Of a stretch of 64,000 nucleotides of DNA, positions 1-12,240 are shown in pieces. The position numbers and the translations under genes are program-made. The DNA comes from Portunus trituberculatus (taxonomy: Eukaryota > Arthropoda > Malacostraca > Decapoda > Portunidae), in NCBI RefSeq assembly GCF_017591435.1, contig NC_059304.1:22501175-22565174 (forward strand), given 5' to 3'. The notes under the pieces are model-generated. The model worked only from the letters and a program-made list of their open reading frames with translations, was not told the origin of the DNA and ran no database searches. Within the stretch, counting starts at the first letter, position 1, and each line of letters opens with the position of its first letter.

Positions 1-1776
1 TCTCTCTCTCTATCATCTATATCTCCTTCCTCCATCTATTTTTTCCCGCCATAAAAACAGGTCGTAAAAAAGCTTTCGTTAATATGCTCCGAGGGAGGTA
101 GCATAATGGATGGAGGAAGGGTGGGCGGTGAGGGGAATGAGGCAGGTGTGGCCAGGCCAGCATGCCCGTCCAGACTGGTTGTCCTCGCTCGTGCGGTGCT
201 GGCTCCCTCTTCCAGGGCATGACTCCTGCCCACTACAGGGCACCCGGCGAGGAGCAGCCTGAGTAAAAAAAAAAAAAAAAAAAAAGTCATGAAAAAAACC
301 AGAACACGGAAATGTTGTGTCCAGATGGGGAGGATGCCAGTGTGACTGTCCAGGGCACCTCATCCCTCCACACAAAGTGATTAAAGTCATGTGCTACAGC
401 AGAACACAAGCCCTCGATGGATGTCACCGCCAGACCTGCTTCTAGCGTCCACCTTGGCATTCTATCCGCCACAGCTGTTTTTATGAGACAGGTCTAAGGT
501 CAGGGTTACTGAGATATGTGCCCGCACATGACTGGCCGGGTCCAGCCCTGCGCGATCCACTGCCTCCTCCCAACACGGGACTGGCCAGACTTGCCTACTT
601 ACACTGGAAATGTAAAAGTGTGGATTACATTATCAAATGTGGAGTTTTCTTTCCTGAAATGTTGCACACTTGTCAGCACGGAAATGTGTGTGGGTCCCGG
701 AGGCAGCCTGCCCCGGGAGTGGGCGAGGCTGGTCCGTGACGCCCTGGAACCCGGCGGCCCCGCCTCACTGCCGCTCTCTCGGGGCTCAAGGATCTGGAGC
801 TGGACTGGAGCTGCGGCTGAGACTCCTGGATTAGTGTTGCAGCAACAGCGCCGGCGTTAAGACACGCTCCTGGCAGCGTGGGGCAGGACAGCGTGCACGT
901 GCGGGGGTGAAAGGAGTGACAGTGAAAGTGTTGACTGAATGTTAAATGAGTTATGAAATGCGAGGCAGCACAGAGGCGTGAGGTGGCGGCCGTGACGCCT
1001 CACTGAGAAACGTAAACACTTTCTGAGTTCCACGGCTGCTCGACTTGAAAACAAAAGAAAGAAAAAAATATACATAAATAACCTCTTCTTTCACCAACAC
1101 AATCAGTCAAGAAACGATCCTTGCGGTGAGACAAGACAGACAAAGCCTGAGGGCGTGCTGGGTCCCAGCGCGTGGCCGTCACGCTCTCACGCCCCGCTTG
1201 CCTCCACCTGGCGCGGCCCGTCGATCACAACCCGTAGGCGGCGAGGTTGAACTTGACGCTGAGAGCTTCCCTTGTCACTCTTATCACGAGAACTCTCACC
1301 TTTTACCTGCGACAGACAAGATCTGACCTGCAAGGGCGTGGTCTGACCTGGATCTCAGGCGAGGCTGGAAAACCTACTTACTTACACGCCTACTCTTGCG
1401 TCCACACCTGAAGTGGGTGTGGCTTATTAAGCAAAACTGAGGCCCACCCGATTTGTGGTCACCTAGCGGCTCCCGTGTGTCTAGCAGCATATAAAGTAAT
1501 GAGTCTGTGAGAGTGCATTTCTAACTGAGCAATTTGCACGCCGTAGTGAAGGGCGAAGTGATCTCTCATCGCTGCCTGAACTAACTCCCGCCAGGAGCTC
1601 TCTTGCCACTCCTTTTGCCCATCCTCCTCACGCCTTGATAACACACCCTCCCATCCACCTACCGTACCACGCCCCCGCCACACACATACACAGGGGACAC
1701 TGAGGCGGACAGGGTGTGCAGGCAGTGAGGGAGGGAGGCGGTGATCGGTGAGCGGACGCCACCGCCCCGGCATGGG
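1..1776. other. Gene-poor flank, no gene recognised
   Basis: No open frame here resembles a known protein. The stretch has a poly(A) run near 266-285, GC-richer patches around 690-860 and 1130-1330, and no convincing splice-bounded coding exon. It may hold upstream regulatory DNA for the torso-like gene to the right, but nothing in the sequence proves that. Confidence 0.4.
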
Positions 1777-1829
1777 ATGGAGGCGATCAACTCGACCGTG
1801 TGCAATGCGGTCCGCAGCCACCTCAGCGC
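1777..1829 (+). other. Possible upstream (alternative) first exon of the torso-like gene
   Basis: An ATG at 1777 opens 17 codons plus two bases and runs into a good 5' splice site (CAGCGC|GTGAGTT). Spliced to the clear acceptor at 3750/3751 (ctggcag|GTGTGAAGC), the frame stays open and enters the torso-like reading frame six codons before its ATG at 3768. The alternatives are a purely non-coding 5' exon or chance. An N-terminal extension would bury the good signal peptide that begins at 3768, so I prefer translation from 3768. The acceptor just before 3751 does mean that some 5' exon exists upstream. Confidence 0.3.
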
Positions 1830-1844
1830 GTGAGTTATTCCTTG

Positions 1845-1889
<45 letters not shown>

Positions 1890-2907
1890 TGTGTCTGAAG
1901 GAAAAGGCGACAGTCGGAAGGGAGTGCATGCATGGGAAGATATAGCGATAGTCTGAAGGAGTAAAGAAAGGATCGGGATAGAGTCTGAGGGAAGTATAGA
2001 AGGAGGAACATAGGGATAGTCTGGAAGAGGAAAGGAGGAATAGGGTGTCAGTTTGAGGCAATGCAAAAGGAGGGATAGAGGGATGGCCTGAGGGAGTAAG
2101 AGGGAGGGATAGAGGAAGGGTGTAAGTGAGCACAGAAGGAGAAATACAGCAAAAGTCAGAAGGGAATGCAGGAAGAGAAATAGACCAACAGTCTGACGGG
2201 AAATGTACTTCCTTGATGTTTAAGACAAAGGTAAGTATTTCCTCGCTGATGAAGAGTTTGGCAGCTTTCTGTCTCCTCAACATGACAGTTATTATTGCCC
2301 AGCTTAGGCTCGTAATCTGAAACGAGTATTTCTAAAAGCCACAGATTATTAGCCGGGTTCTCTACAGTCTTTATGCTGTTAATAATGTAGAAATCTTGTT
2401 AATCTCTCACTGGAACCATAAAACATCCATAAAAACACGATAAACTTCAACAAGGCCTTTTTAAAGTAGTCAAGGTGTAGCGCAGACGAGGAAACAAAAT
2501 CTGAAATAACAAACCATAAGAATTACATCAAACCAGTGAGTGTGACGCCGGAACGAGTGACGAGACGAGTAAGTTCTTCTGGGTTTCGGGCAGAGGGGAT
2601 GTGAAAGCGTGACGATGAATGAAGGGAAGCGTAACACCGTCCCGAGGAGAGGAGCATAACACCGTATTACTGAAGCACCGGCCCATCTCAGAAACTCAAG
2701 AAGATGACGCCGATGAAAGTGTGTGGATCTTCCGACAATCATTCTCGACTGACCTTTGACCCGCCGCTTGGGAGAAGGGGACGGAGGCGGGTGATGGAAA
2801 TGGCGGTGGTGGTGGTGGTGATAGTACTGATGATAACAATAGCGACTAATGACAATAATGGAGGATGAGAGAGCAGCAGAAAATGAAAGAGAAAGGGGGT
2901 ACTGTTG

Positions 2908-2982
<75 letters not shown>

Positions 2983-3750
2983 GGAAAGGGAAAGTGGAAA
3001 GTACGTGTGTGTCGCGGTTCCACTGAAAGAAAAAGAAATATAGAAGTAAAATAATGAAACAGTGGAAAAATAAAGATGAAAGCAGGAAAAGAAGCATGAC
3101 GAGATGAAAGCAGAAACGAAGATTAGAAGGAAAAAATCTTAAGGAGGGAGAAGAGGGAGACTGAAGGGTGAAGGAGGAAAAATAAATTAGCTTAAGTAAA
3201 TACGAATACACCAATATAAATTTTCCTACATGCCTTGAGAAACACGCACCACTCAGCCACAGGGAAAATAATCATCGTAGATCTTTCAGGAAAAAAAAAA
3301 CTCTTGAGAAGTGACGAGAGTATTATTGTCAAAAAACTGAAATAAAAGTCAATAATTTTCTGCATGTCTTTGGAGTTGAAGACAATGGGGTATTCTCTCT
3401 CTCTCTCTCTCTCTCTCTCTGGCCACACCAAGAACTGACTATTTCCCGTGTGTCAGAGACCTTGAGAGGGAAACCTGCTTGTCTATGAGCCACGAATGTC
3501 AGTGAGTGGGAGGGGGGAGGCATACCGAGGCGCGCGCCTGCCACACACAGGCCAGAAAAAATTACTGGGGAGAAATGTATGCCTTAGTATTTGTGATCAG
3601 GAAGACAAGGTAAGAGAGGTGAAACCACTGAACGTTAGATATCATAATGTCAGTGTATATGATTCTGCTGAATCCGTTATTCTTCTACGATCTCTCTCTC
3701 TCTCTCTCTCTTCGCAATATTTATATATTTTTTCTCTCCCTCGACTGGCA
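1830..3750. other. Putative 5' intron/flank with (GA)n arrays
   Basis: There are (GA)n runs at about 1850-1885 and 2911-2976 and a (TC)n run at about 3393-3420. A donor-like AAGACAAG|GTAAGAG occurs at about 3608, but no coding sequence around it is recognisable. Long RERE and SLSL frames here are simple-repeat artefacts. Confidence 0.4.
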
Positions 3751-3767
3751 GGTGTGAAGCGACGGAC

Positions 3768-3990
3768 ATGGGCGGGGCGGGGGCGTGGGCTGCCCTGGTG
3801 GTGGCGGTGTGCGTGATGTGCAGCGAGGGTGAGGGCGGTGTTGCCCCGAGCACTGCAGAATTGTACGAGAACGAGCTCGGCTCCAACGACTACCTCAAGG
3901 TGGGGCGGTCCCTCAACCTGCTGCCTCGCTTCGGTTTCCTGTCACTCTCCATCAAGGTGCACTGCGAACCCCACGCCATCACCTGCCTCA

Positions 3991-4047
<57 letters not shown>

Positions 4048-4822
4048 TGTAATCCCTGCAGCAAGTAGGTATATGTAACCCGAGGGGTTCTGGCCTCGCT
4101 GTCCTGGTGTGTGGTGTGTGTGACCTCAGTCCTACCCAATAATTAGTTAGTACGAGCTCTGAGCTTTTTCCCTTAGTTTAGAGGAATGATTTGTTGGGTG
4201 ACCAGCAGATAGACAGAAAAAGTAGATAACCCAATCTGGACGCGTAAAGAAATAATCATGTAGGTAATAAAGGAAATCAGCAGAATAATAATGTTCGGCT
4301 TACATTTACGTAGTACATTCCCTCTACTGAAGGTACTCCATTATGCCATCACGTGACAACAGGTTCCTTACCGTTCAAGGTGTTTCCCGAGAAGGACAGC
4401 AACTACTGGCTGTTCCGGGAGAGGACCGTTGAGGTGTTCCGCAAGAATTCATACTGGGCGGTCAAGAATCACGGCCAGCCCTCCTCCTCCACGCAGAGCC
4501 CGCGCCGACCCTACGATCCGCACTTCGTCGTTGACTTCTGCGACAACGTACAAGACCTGCTCACAGCTTACTTTGACAACTTCTACATCGAAGGCGTCCC
4601 GGAACCCCACCGTATCTTTACAAGCTCCATATCGGTCCAAGCCACCGCGAAGCACCTGGGCATCCATCCCACCTACCTGAGGTCCATGTACTCCTTCGTG
4701 CTGGTCCGCCTGCTCCGCCGCAACAGCCGCGCCACGCTGGACGGTGAGTCACGCCAAGCTTATTCCTCTCTCGCCACTCCTCGCTGCCATCCTCTGCACC
4801 TCGTAACCTGTGAGGAAACGCA

Positions 4823-4865
<43 letters not shown>

Positions 4866-6384
4866 ATGGACACACGTGTGGCGATGAGGGAAGGCAGTGA
4901 GGTCTTAACAGACACTGAACAATTGATACACATATTGCAGTGAAAATTGACATTTATGACTTAAGTAATTAGTGACGAATTAATGGAAATAATGATACAT
5001 GGTGCTAATATCTCTAAGTGACCAGTGCATCCATGGCATTTAGTGATATGCTGTGAACCATTGGTGGTCTCTTGCAGCGCTGGTTCACACCGGAACAGGA
5101 TGATGACAGTAACATACAAAATAAAGTACAAAATATATCGAAAGAATTCGTCAGGCAGCAGATATGCTTACAAATGTTGATGCATAAATTATAGCAGGTA
5201 GTGGTGAAAGGCATTAACTAATTTCTGTTGTTTCTTCACCACCACCAACACTACCACTGCCACTGGTGTTGCAGGTCAGCTGGCACTCACAAGCAGCTTC
5301 AAGAGTGCCACCAGCCGCATCCGTGTTGGCTCGACGGAGTCTGTCAATCAGTTCCTAGACCAGTACGGCACCCACGTCATCACCGAGTATGAGGTGGGCG
5401 ACGTGCTCTACCAAGTGTATGTGTTTGGCAACAGAACCTACTGGGACTTCAAGAACAACTTTGCCATGAGTACCACGTGAGTCAGTGATGGAATTCAATG
5501 AGTAAAAATTTTGATTATTCTTTATGTGCCCATGAGAGAATAGTAGCCTTTAGTACCTTTTTGTCTAATTTCACTTGTAATACGAGATTAAGAATTCTCA
5601 GGGATAAAAGTCTTTCAAGAAAACCTCACAGCAAAAGACCCAGCCAGTGTATTAAGACAAGCCAAAAACTATTCTGGCCATTCTCCTAGATCTTCCACTT
5701 GTTTATATCTTGAAAAGACATTATGGGGTAGGGCTTTTTTCATGACTGATCTCCCCTAAACAGTAAAAGAAAAAAAATTGTCAATGACTGACTACAAAAA
5801 CACCCACATACTACCTATCAATTCTATCTTCAATGATAATTATTGTATTGAGTTTTTTCTTTTCATGTGGTTGGCATAATATAAGCCTTAGCAAGGATGT
5901 TATTGTGAAAGCCTTGTCTGCACCCCCACCACTACCACCAAGAGGAGCCAAACATCTATGCCTCCCAAGAATAGAGGGAAGGAACATTCAATTCACAAAG
6001 TAGAAGACTTGAAGGAGAAATACCAATTAGTGTTAATTAAAAGTTAGGAACAATGAGAAAAAATGTAGTGATGTGTGAAATGATGAAATGGATGAAAAGA
6101 AATACAATGAGATGGCTTGATTATGGTGAGATGAAGAGTAATGAGATAATAAATGAGGATATTAACTGAACTAAAGACTAGCAAGAAGGAAATCCCAGAT
6201 AGAAAGTGGAAGTATATAATAAGGCAATACAGTACAGTAATACTCCGCTTAACGAACAGGATAGGGGTGTCAAAGCTGTTCGTAGAGCGAAAATTCGTTA
6301 AGCGGACGTAATTTTCCAATAGGAAATCATGGAAATGGGGGGGATGCGTTCTGGGCTGGTCCCCAACATACCACATGGGTTAAA

Positions 6385-6471
<87 letters not shown>

Positions 6472-7913
6472 TTGGCAGCATATTGGGCCACCGGTGTACC
6501 ACTACTTTTATGATGTCATATGAGTCATTGGAAGTTAGAGGAGCTACGTACAAATTCTCTCACATTCTCGCATTTATGTTCACAAAACAACATTTCTATT
6601 AGCTTTTTACAAACCTTGCCCCAAGAAAGGATTGTTTTGTAATGCATAAAGTGAAATCTTACATGGAATACCAAAAATTAAAGCAGAGATGAGATGAGCC
6701 ACAGACGAAGCGTGAGACTCGCGGCGACTCGGCCGCTTCTTCTTCTTCTTGTGACCCTTTTAGCCTGCGTGTTGTCTTTCCCCATGATATTTGTTTCCAC
6801 TCCTCTATTGCCTGCTATAATGGATATCATATCTTAGTATTCATATACGCTCATGCCATGAGGATAACCTTGACTCCGTGGCACTGAATGACAGTGAATT
6901 ATTAATGAAATACCACGATATTTCATTAATAATTCACTATCACTCAGTGCCACGGAGTCAAGGTTATCCTCGTGGCATGAGCGTATATGAATACTAAGAT
7001 ATGATATCCATTATAGCAGGCAAGAGAGGAGTGAAAACATAAAATCATGATGAAAGTAACACGCAAGCAAAAGGGTCACAAGAAGAAGAAGCGGCCGAGT
7101 GGCCGCGAGTCTCCCGCTTCGTCTGTGGCTCATCTCATCTCTGCTTTATTTTTTGGTATTCCATGTAAGATTTCACTTTATGCATTACAAAACAATCCTT
7201 TCTTGGGGCAAGGTTTGTAAAAAGCTAATAGAAATGTTGTTTTGTGAACATAAATGCATATATAAGACAGTAACACCACCTCCAGAGGTGGTGTTCCCAG
7301 CAACCTCAGAGCAACCTGAAAGCAACCTTGTCACCGTCCCTCCAAGCGTTCATGGATGCCATTTCGCTGCAAGAGGTTGCTCTGACGTTGTTAAAGAATC
7401 TTGGATCCAGCTCCAGGAGCGCTAGAGACAGAGGCCAGCCAATCACAGCGAAGCTACCGCGTTCGGTCCTTCATCCGGCAAATTCAAACCCAGAAAATTC
7501 GCTAAAACGGATGTGGTTGTACGTTATGCGGATTTTTGGTCTAACTTTATATAGTACGTTAAACCGGAAATTCGTTAAACGAACGTTCGTTAAGCGTAGT
7601 ATTACTGTACAAGAGTGAAAGCACCTTGGAATAAATAAATCCACTGCAGGATAGTATTGCCACTCTCAAATGGAATGAGGCATCAGTAAGACATAATAAT
7701 ATAATGATTACCTGGGCACTTATTAGGAAAGTGTAACCATTAACCATTACACTTTATAAATCACATAGGTAATAGTTACATCTTGTTTTCTTTTTGGTAG
7801 CGAGGATGACTTGATACGAATGGAGCGATACTTCTCGCCTTCACACGCCCTGTATGTGGGCAACGTCAAGCTGGCTTCAGGTATGGAAGACTAACTCTAA
7901 ATTTGCCTTTATC

Positions 7914-7944
<31 letters not shown>

Positions 7945-8420
7945 GAGGGAAGAGAGACTAGAATATTCAAGGATGAGGTATGTACTGTACATAGACAGGT
8001 TCAAGTGACTTCTGCCATAAATATCCTCTGGATGAAACAATTAAAAATAAGGATCTATCAAAAAGAGACCAGACTATACCTAGCATTACAATCTTAAAAT
8101 TTGCCTTATATCTTTTGACGTTTTTTTCTAATACTGTATATGAAGGTAATCCAGCAATGTACATACCTCCAGGCAACCCCCACTTTGAGGAGGCCGTGCA
8201 GCACAGACTTCTGGAGGTAACACACTTCCGCTTATACAACAGCATCTTCCAAATTTTCAAGATCCCAGACCTAGAGGAGAGACTGGAGCAGCTGGATGGA
8301 CAGGTGGTCATTGGCCTCAAGCTAGAGAAGATCACCAAAATTGTTCCCAAGTCCCCAGAGCGTCACTGGCTTGGAGAGATTCTCGACAACACTCTCTCAC
8401 TCTTCTATGTGACAATGTGA
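3768..8420 (+). CDS. tsl: Torso-like protein (secreted, single MACPF domain)
   Basis: Five coding exons join with consistent phases: 3768-3956, 4380-4743, 5275-5476, 7801-7880 and 8146-8420, giving about 369 aa; Drosophila Tsl is of similar length. The product starts with a hydrophobic signal peptide (about residues 5-20) and ends at TGA 8418-8420. The MACPF signature YGTH lies at about residues 215-218, followed by the GDVLYQVYVF strand. The block from NLLPRFGFLSLSIK through NYWLFRERTVEVFR resembles the N-terminal region of arthropod Torso-like proteins. In insects Tsl is secreted and acts in Torso receptor signalling and growth control; a role in this animal is inferred. For exon 2, the acceptor at 4379/4380 (ttcaag|GTG) was chosen over cag at 4362 because only it keeps frame. 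An upstream acceptor at 3750 implies a 5' UTR exon. Intron 3 carries a 1.37-kb transposon. The gene is convergent with DDX31. Confidence 0.85.
3991..4047 (+). repeat. (TC)n-(AC)n compound microsatellite
   Basis: A pyrimidine-rich (CT)n run followed by (CA)n starts about 35 bases after the 5' splice site of torso-like exon 1. A second (CT)n run lies at 4827-4862, about 84 bases after the exon 2 donor. A (GA)n run lies at 7915-7943, about 35 bases after the exon 4 donor. Confidence 0.9.
4069..4215 (+). mobile_element. Diverged SINE 3' body fragment
   Basis: The order of blocks (GTAACCCGAGGGGTT, TGGCCTCGCTGTCCTGGTGTG, CTCAGTCCTACCC, GAGCTCTGAGCTT, GGGTGACCAGCAG) matches the body of the tRNA-headed SINE at 51145-51425. 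The tRNA-like head is missing, so this is a 5'-truncated old copy in intron 1 of the torso-like gene. Confidence 0.7.
6235..7607. mobile_element. TA-flanked TIR element (Tigger/pogo-like, non-autonomous)
   Basis: The ends are CAGTAATACTCCGCTTAACG... and, read from the other side, CAGTAATACTACGCTTAACG..., matching at 22 of the first 23 positions. Each end is bordered by TA, the target duplication of the Tc1/mariner/pogo superfamily. No transposase frame is visible. The inside contains a poly(A)-(TA)n tract (6381-6468) and a large palindrome (6570-7257). It lies in intron 3 of the torso-like gene. Confidence 0.75.
6570..7257. repeat. Large near-continuous palindrome, about 340-bp arms
   Basis: The left arm beginning GCATTTATGTTCACAAAAC at 6570 is mirrored by GTTTTGTGAACATAAATGC ending at 7257. 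The symmetry continues inward, with few mismatches, through poly-CTT/GAA and the CACTGAATGACAGTG region to a centre near 6915. Because it sits in a transcribed intron, the RNA could fold into one long hairpin. Confidence 0.85.
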
Positions 8421-9786
8421 AAGTGAGGGAAAGGTGTACATGTGAAGAACAACAACTCAAGACTATTAAATTATGAGAATGTCGAGTATATGAAGAGATG
8501 AAGCCAAGACATCCTGGAGCAGATGAACAATAGATAGAAAAATATAAATTCCCAAATCACCAAAAACCTCAATTAATGCAACTTAAACCTATGCATACAG
8601 TATGGACAAAGTACAGAAGTGATAATTACATGATAGTATTTGCTGTCATGGTTAAACATAAGTTGCATAATAATGAACATCAACCAGGACTGTACCTGTC
8701 AGTGGGTGTCAGTTCATCTGTGTTGTGTTAGGTGGCTAGTGATACACTAAAGTGCCTTCCTTCCTCCAGCTTTCCAAGTGAAGTGATGGAGAGTGTGTGG
8801 TGTGAGGTTGTCTGGTGAACACACACTGGAGGGTGTCACAATATGCAATGTGTGGCTGCTTAAATGTTTCCTTTCAAGGCCAAGACACATTTTTAGCATT
8901 TAAAGTTCCTATTGCTCTGTTTTCTGAGTGACAGGTTTATTTCTGTACCTATCATGCCCTAGGCTTTGTTGTTAAACTAAGCAGTGTTGTTCACAATGTT
9001 CTTTGTGTGGGAAGCTTTCATATATATAGTACAAGTTTAACATATTACATGCTATGCTTTCATTTTTACCTTACTCATGTCAATAATAATTGACTTCTTT
9101 ACCTTTTTTGGTATTGGTAATGGAGAAAACTTTCACATCACAACTAAAGGAGCCTAAGTTTCTAAAAGAAAAAGGTTGCAAATGTTTCATTACAGATTTT
9201 TAGATAAAGGAAATGGTAAAGATTTTAACACAATATTTACGTATATCAATACCTTGTCCATCACTCTTTGTTGTAGTCTTTGGCAGTAATAGCATGGCAG
9301 GTGTGCTGCCAGCAGGACTAGCAGACTGTCACACCTTTGTTCCAACTCTCCCTTCCTTGTTCCCATTCATTTCCACAGACTACTAGGAAGAGAGGAGTGT
9401 AGGCAAATGAATGGGAACAAAGGAGGAAGGGCTGAAACTTGAGTACAGTGGTCCCACATAGACAAATTTGGAGGTCCAGCAGCCCACACGCTTGTCACAT
9501 TAGTGATCCTACCATCACACTGCAATGTGACTTAGCATACACTGACTATATTCACTGAACAACTGTCTCTTTCAATCATGTCACTTCAGGTCAACAAAAT
9601 ATCCAAATGTACGGCATAAGTATATATTGCATTTTTTATGAAAAAATATACAGCAATATTGATTTCCACATACACACACTGCTAACTAACACACTCATTC
9701 ACACACACCTCTGGCGAACCTCATAGGATAAAAAACATTGCTGAATTGGCAGACAGACCAGTCAACTTACATCTGCCAAGCCAATA
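8421..9786. other. Tail-to-tail 3' region of tsl and DDX31
   Basis: This covers the 3' UTR of the torso-like gene (an ATTAAA hexamer near 8465) and, on the minus strand, the 3' UTR of DDX31. No extra gene is visible. A 14-bp perfect inverted repeat (GTTCCCATTCATTT) with about 45 bases between its arms lies at about 9359-9418. Confidence 0.5.
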
Positions 9787-10102
9787 TTATTTGGACTTTA
9801 TCTTCTTTCTGGTCTTGGTCTTTGCCTTGTTTGTGGGCATGGAGTCAAGGCCACTGTCAAACTCAGACATGCTGGCTGTCTTGGGCAGGTTTCCACACCT
9901 CTGGTTCATCACCTGGATTTTCCTGAGGAAGTGGACACAAGTGAGTTAGGAAACCATTGAAATCATATGATTTCTTTTGATTAGCTTCTATGTGTTTCTA
10001 GCAATGATAAATCACAAGTTGAAAATAATTCACCAATACACCAAGCTGACATCCCATGCAAAGAGGTAGTGGAGACAATACACAGACACAGACAGACAGA
10101 CA

Positions 10103-10147
<45 letters not shown>

Positions 10148-12185
10148 AATGCACAATTACATAAAGACATCAATTTAATTTGTACCTCCTCTTCTCCTTT
10201 CTCTCCCTTTTTTCCTTCATCTCCCTCTTGGCCCTGAAGGCAGCGCCGGCTCCCAGTGCTGCTGGAGAATCCCGCAGGCCCATGCTCTTGGCATAGTGGC
10301 CAAGGTGCAGTGCCTTGAAGTTGAACATCTCCCGCACCTCCTTTGGGTACGAGGCATACGACCGGACAAATGACACATATGCTGAGGAAAAAGAATGTCA
10401 GTGACAGGGTCATCAAACTTTTATTTTCCACTGAGTTCAAAAGATTTTTCTGGATCACGAGGACTTTAAATTAGTGTCATATCATTTCCTTTTAAATTAC
10501 AGGTTTTGTTCTTTTGACGCAACATAAGCTTCACTATTAGTACTTAAAAGAAATCATTTTGAAGATCAGTGCATTGTAAATCAATTATTTTTTCCCATTA
10601 CAACTGTATCTTTTAATCATTTGACTTCACTTGACCTGCAAGGAATAGTCTTATGATAATTAAATCTGTGTGCACATCATACACCATACACCAGGCTGAC
10701 ACAGGTTGTGCTGCTACTGAAAACAAACAGCCATCATGGAGTAACACCATAATCTGCCTTTTTTACTGATGCCTTTCCACCACTAGTGTACAAGAGTCAC
10801 TTGGCTCAGGGCTCATGACAGCTCACCTTTCCTGGCCAGGTCACGGAAGTCACTGTCTGAGAGAAGCAGCTTTTCCACCTGCAGCTGCATGCTGGTGGCA
10901 GCTTCCTCCACGGTGTTGGCCACAGGCTGCACAAGGGAGGAGAAGAGAAACAGTTAGTGAGCTCAGGTGCATTATCATCTAAAAAGTATTTACTAAAAAG
11001 GCAATGGAAACATGGCTATGTAATACAATGCCTTTTATGTTTAATTCATAATATCAAAGGAAAATTTAAGTCCTCCAGAAATGCATATTTTTTACTTATC
11101 TATCTCCTCATCACTCATCAACTACCCAAGGCACTACAGCCTGTGTCAGGCGTGGCACTGTTGGTGGTGATGGTGACAGGCTGACACACTTACCTTTTTG
11201 CTGTCAGGGTCTGGAGGCAGCACCAGGGTCCTCAGCACACCATGCATGTTGATCTCCTTCAGTCTGGAAGCAAAAGATGACATCCATGACTGACAGACAC
11301 ATGAGTGTAAACAAACAATAAAATAATGAAAGAATGAAATAAAAAAAGACCATGGAAGATAGTAAATAACTAAATCATTTCTTTCATGGAGGGACAAGAA
11401 AATGCCCAAGAGAGTGACAAATGTATTCCTTGAACACACACACAAAAGCAAAGAAACCTGTAACAGTGTAAACACAACAGTAAAGGCCACTAAAGAGAGA
11501 CGAGCTAAGAAAATACATCATGGGGAGGCAAATGTGAGACATGGCCCATGGCTGCAGGGTGTGTTAAGGTTGGCATACCAATCAAATAAAAGCTTACCAC
11601 TGAATCAAAAGACCATAACCACATTCTCAATGACTCACGTAATCTTGTGGCTTTCCAACATCTGAATGTAGGGAGCCTCGGCTGGAGCCAGGAAGACGAG
11701 GGCCGAGCCACGGGCATTGACTCGGGCAGTACGGCCAACGCGGTGCACGTAGTCTGCCGCAGTGCACGCTGCATTGAACTGCACAATCCACCTCACCCTG
11801 GGCATGTCCAGGCCCCTCGATGCAACATCCTACCATGAAAAGGAGGCCTGTTAATTAATCCAACTTATGAGCAACATAGGAAGCCAGGATAACATTTATG
11901 ATGCTTGCCTATTAGTACATTACAATCCATCAACATTCACTCTACAAACATGGATATTTACTTGCTTTTACATCAGCAACTGGTCTTTTCCTTACCACCA
12001 ATACTCACTGTGCACATCAGAACTCCAGCTGCAGCATTCTTGAAGGACTTGAACACAGCAGAGCGATCCTGAAAGAAGCAAAGGCTAACACAAGGATGGG
12101 GCAAGATGTATCCAGTGTTACAGATTCAATTTACAGGATATTTCCTGCAGCCTTTAAGATGCATCAAGAGATCATTTTTACTCCT

Positions 12186-12240
<55 letters not shown>

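Noticed and set aside
1459..2283. 274-aa minus-strand open frame
   Set aside because: Low complexity, contains (CT)n, has no domain, and no splice context or homology that I recognise.
4353..4380. torso-like exon 2 starting at the cag before 4363
   Set aside because: It breaks the reading frame relative to exon 1; the acceptor at 4379/4380 keeps it and gives the conserved SIK-VFPEKDS join.
10170..10186. DDX31 ending at the in-frame stop at 10170
   Set aside because: A donor (AGGAG|GTACAA) precedes the stop, and an in-phase Lys-rich terminal exon (9922-9787) with a good acceptor follows, matching the basic C terminus of the family.
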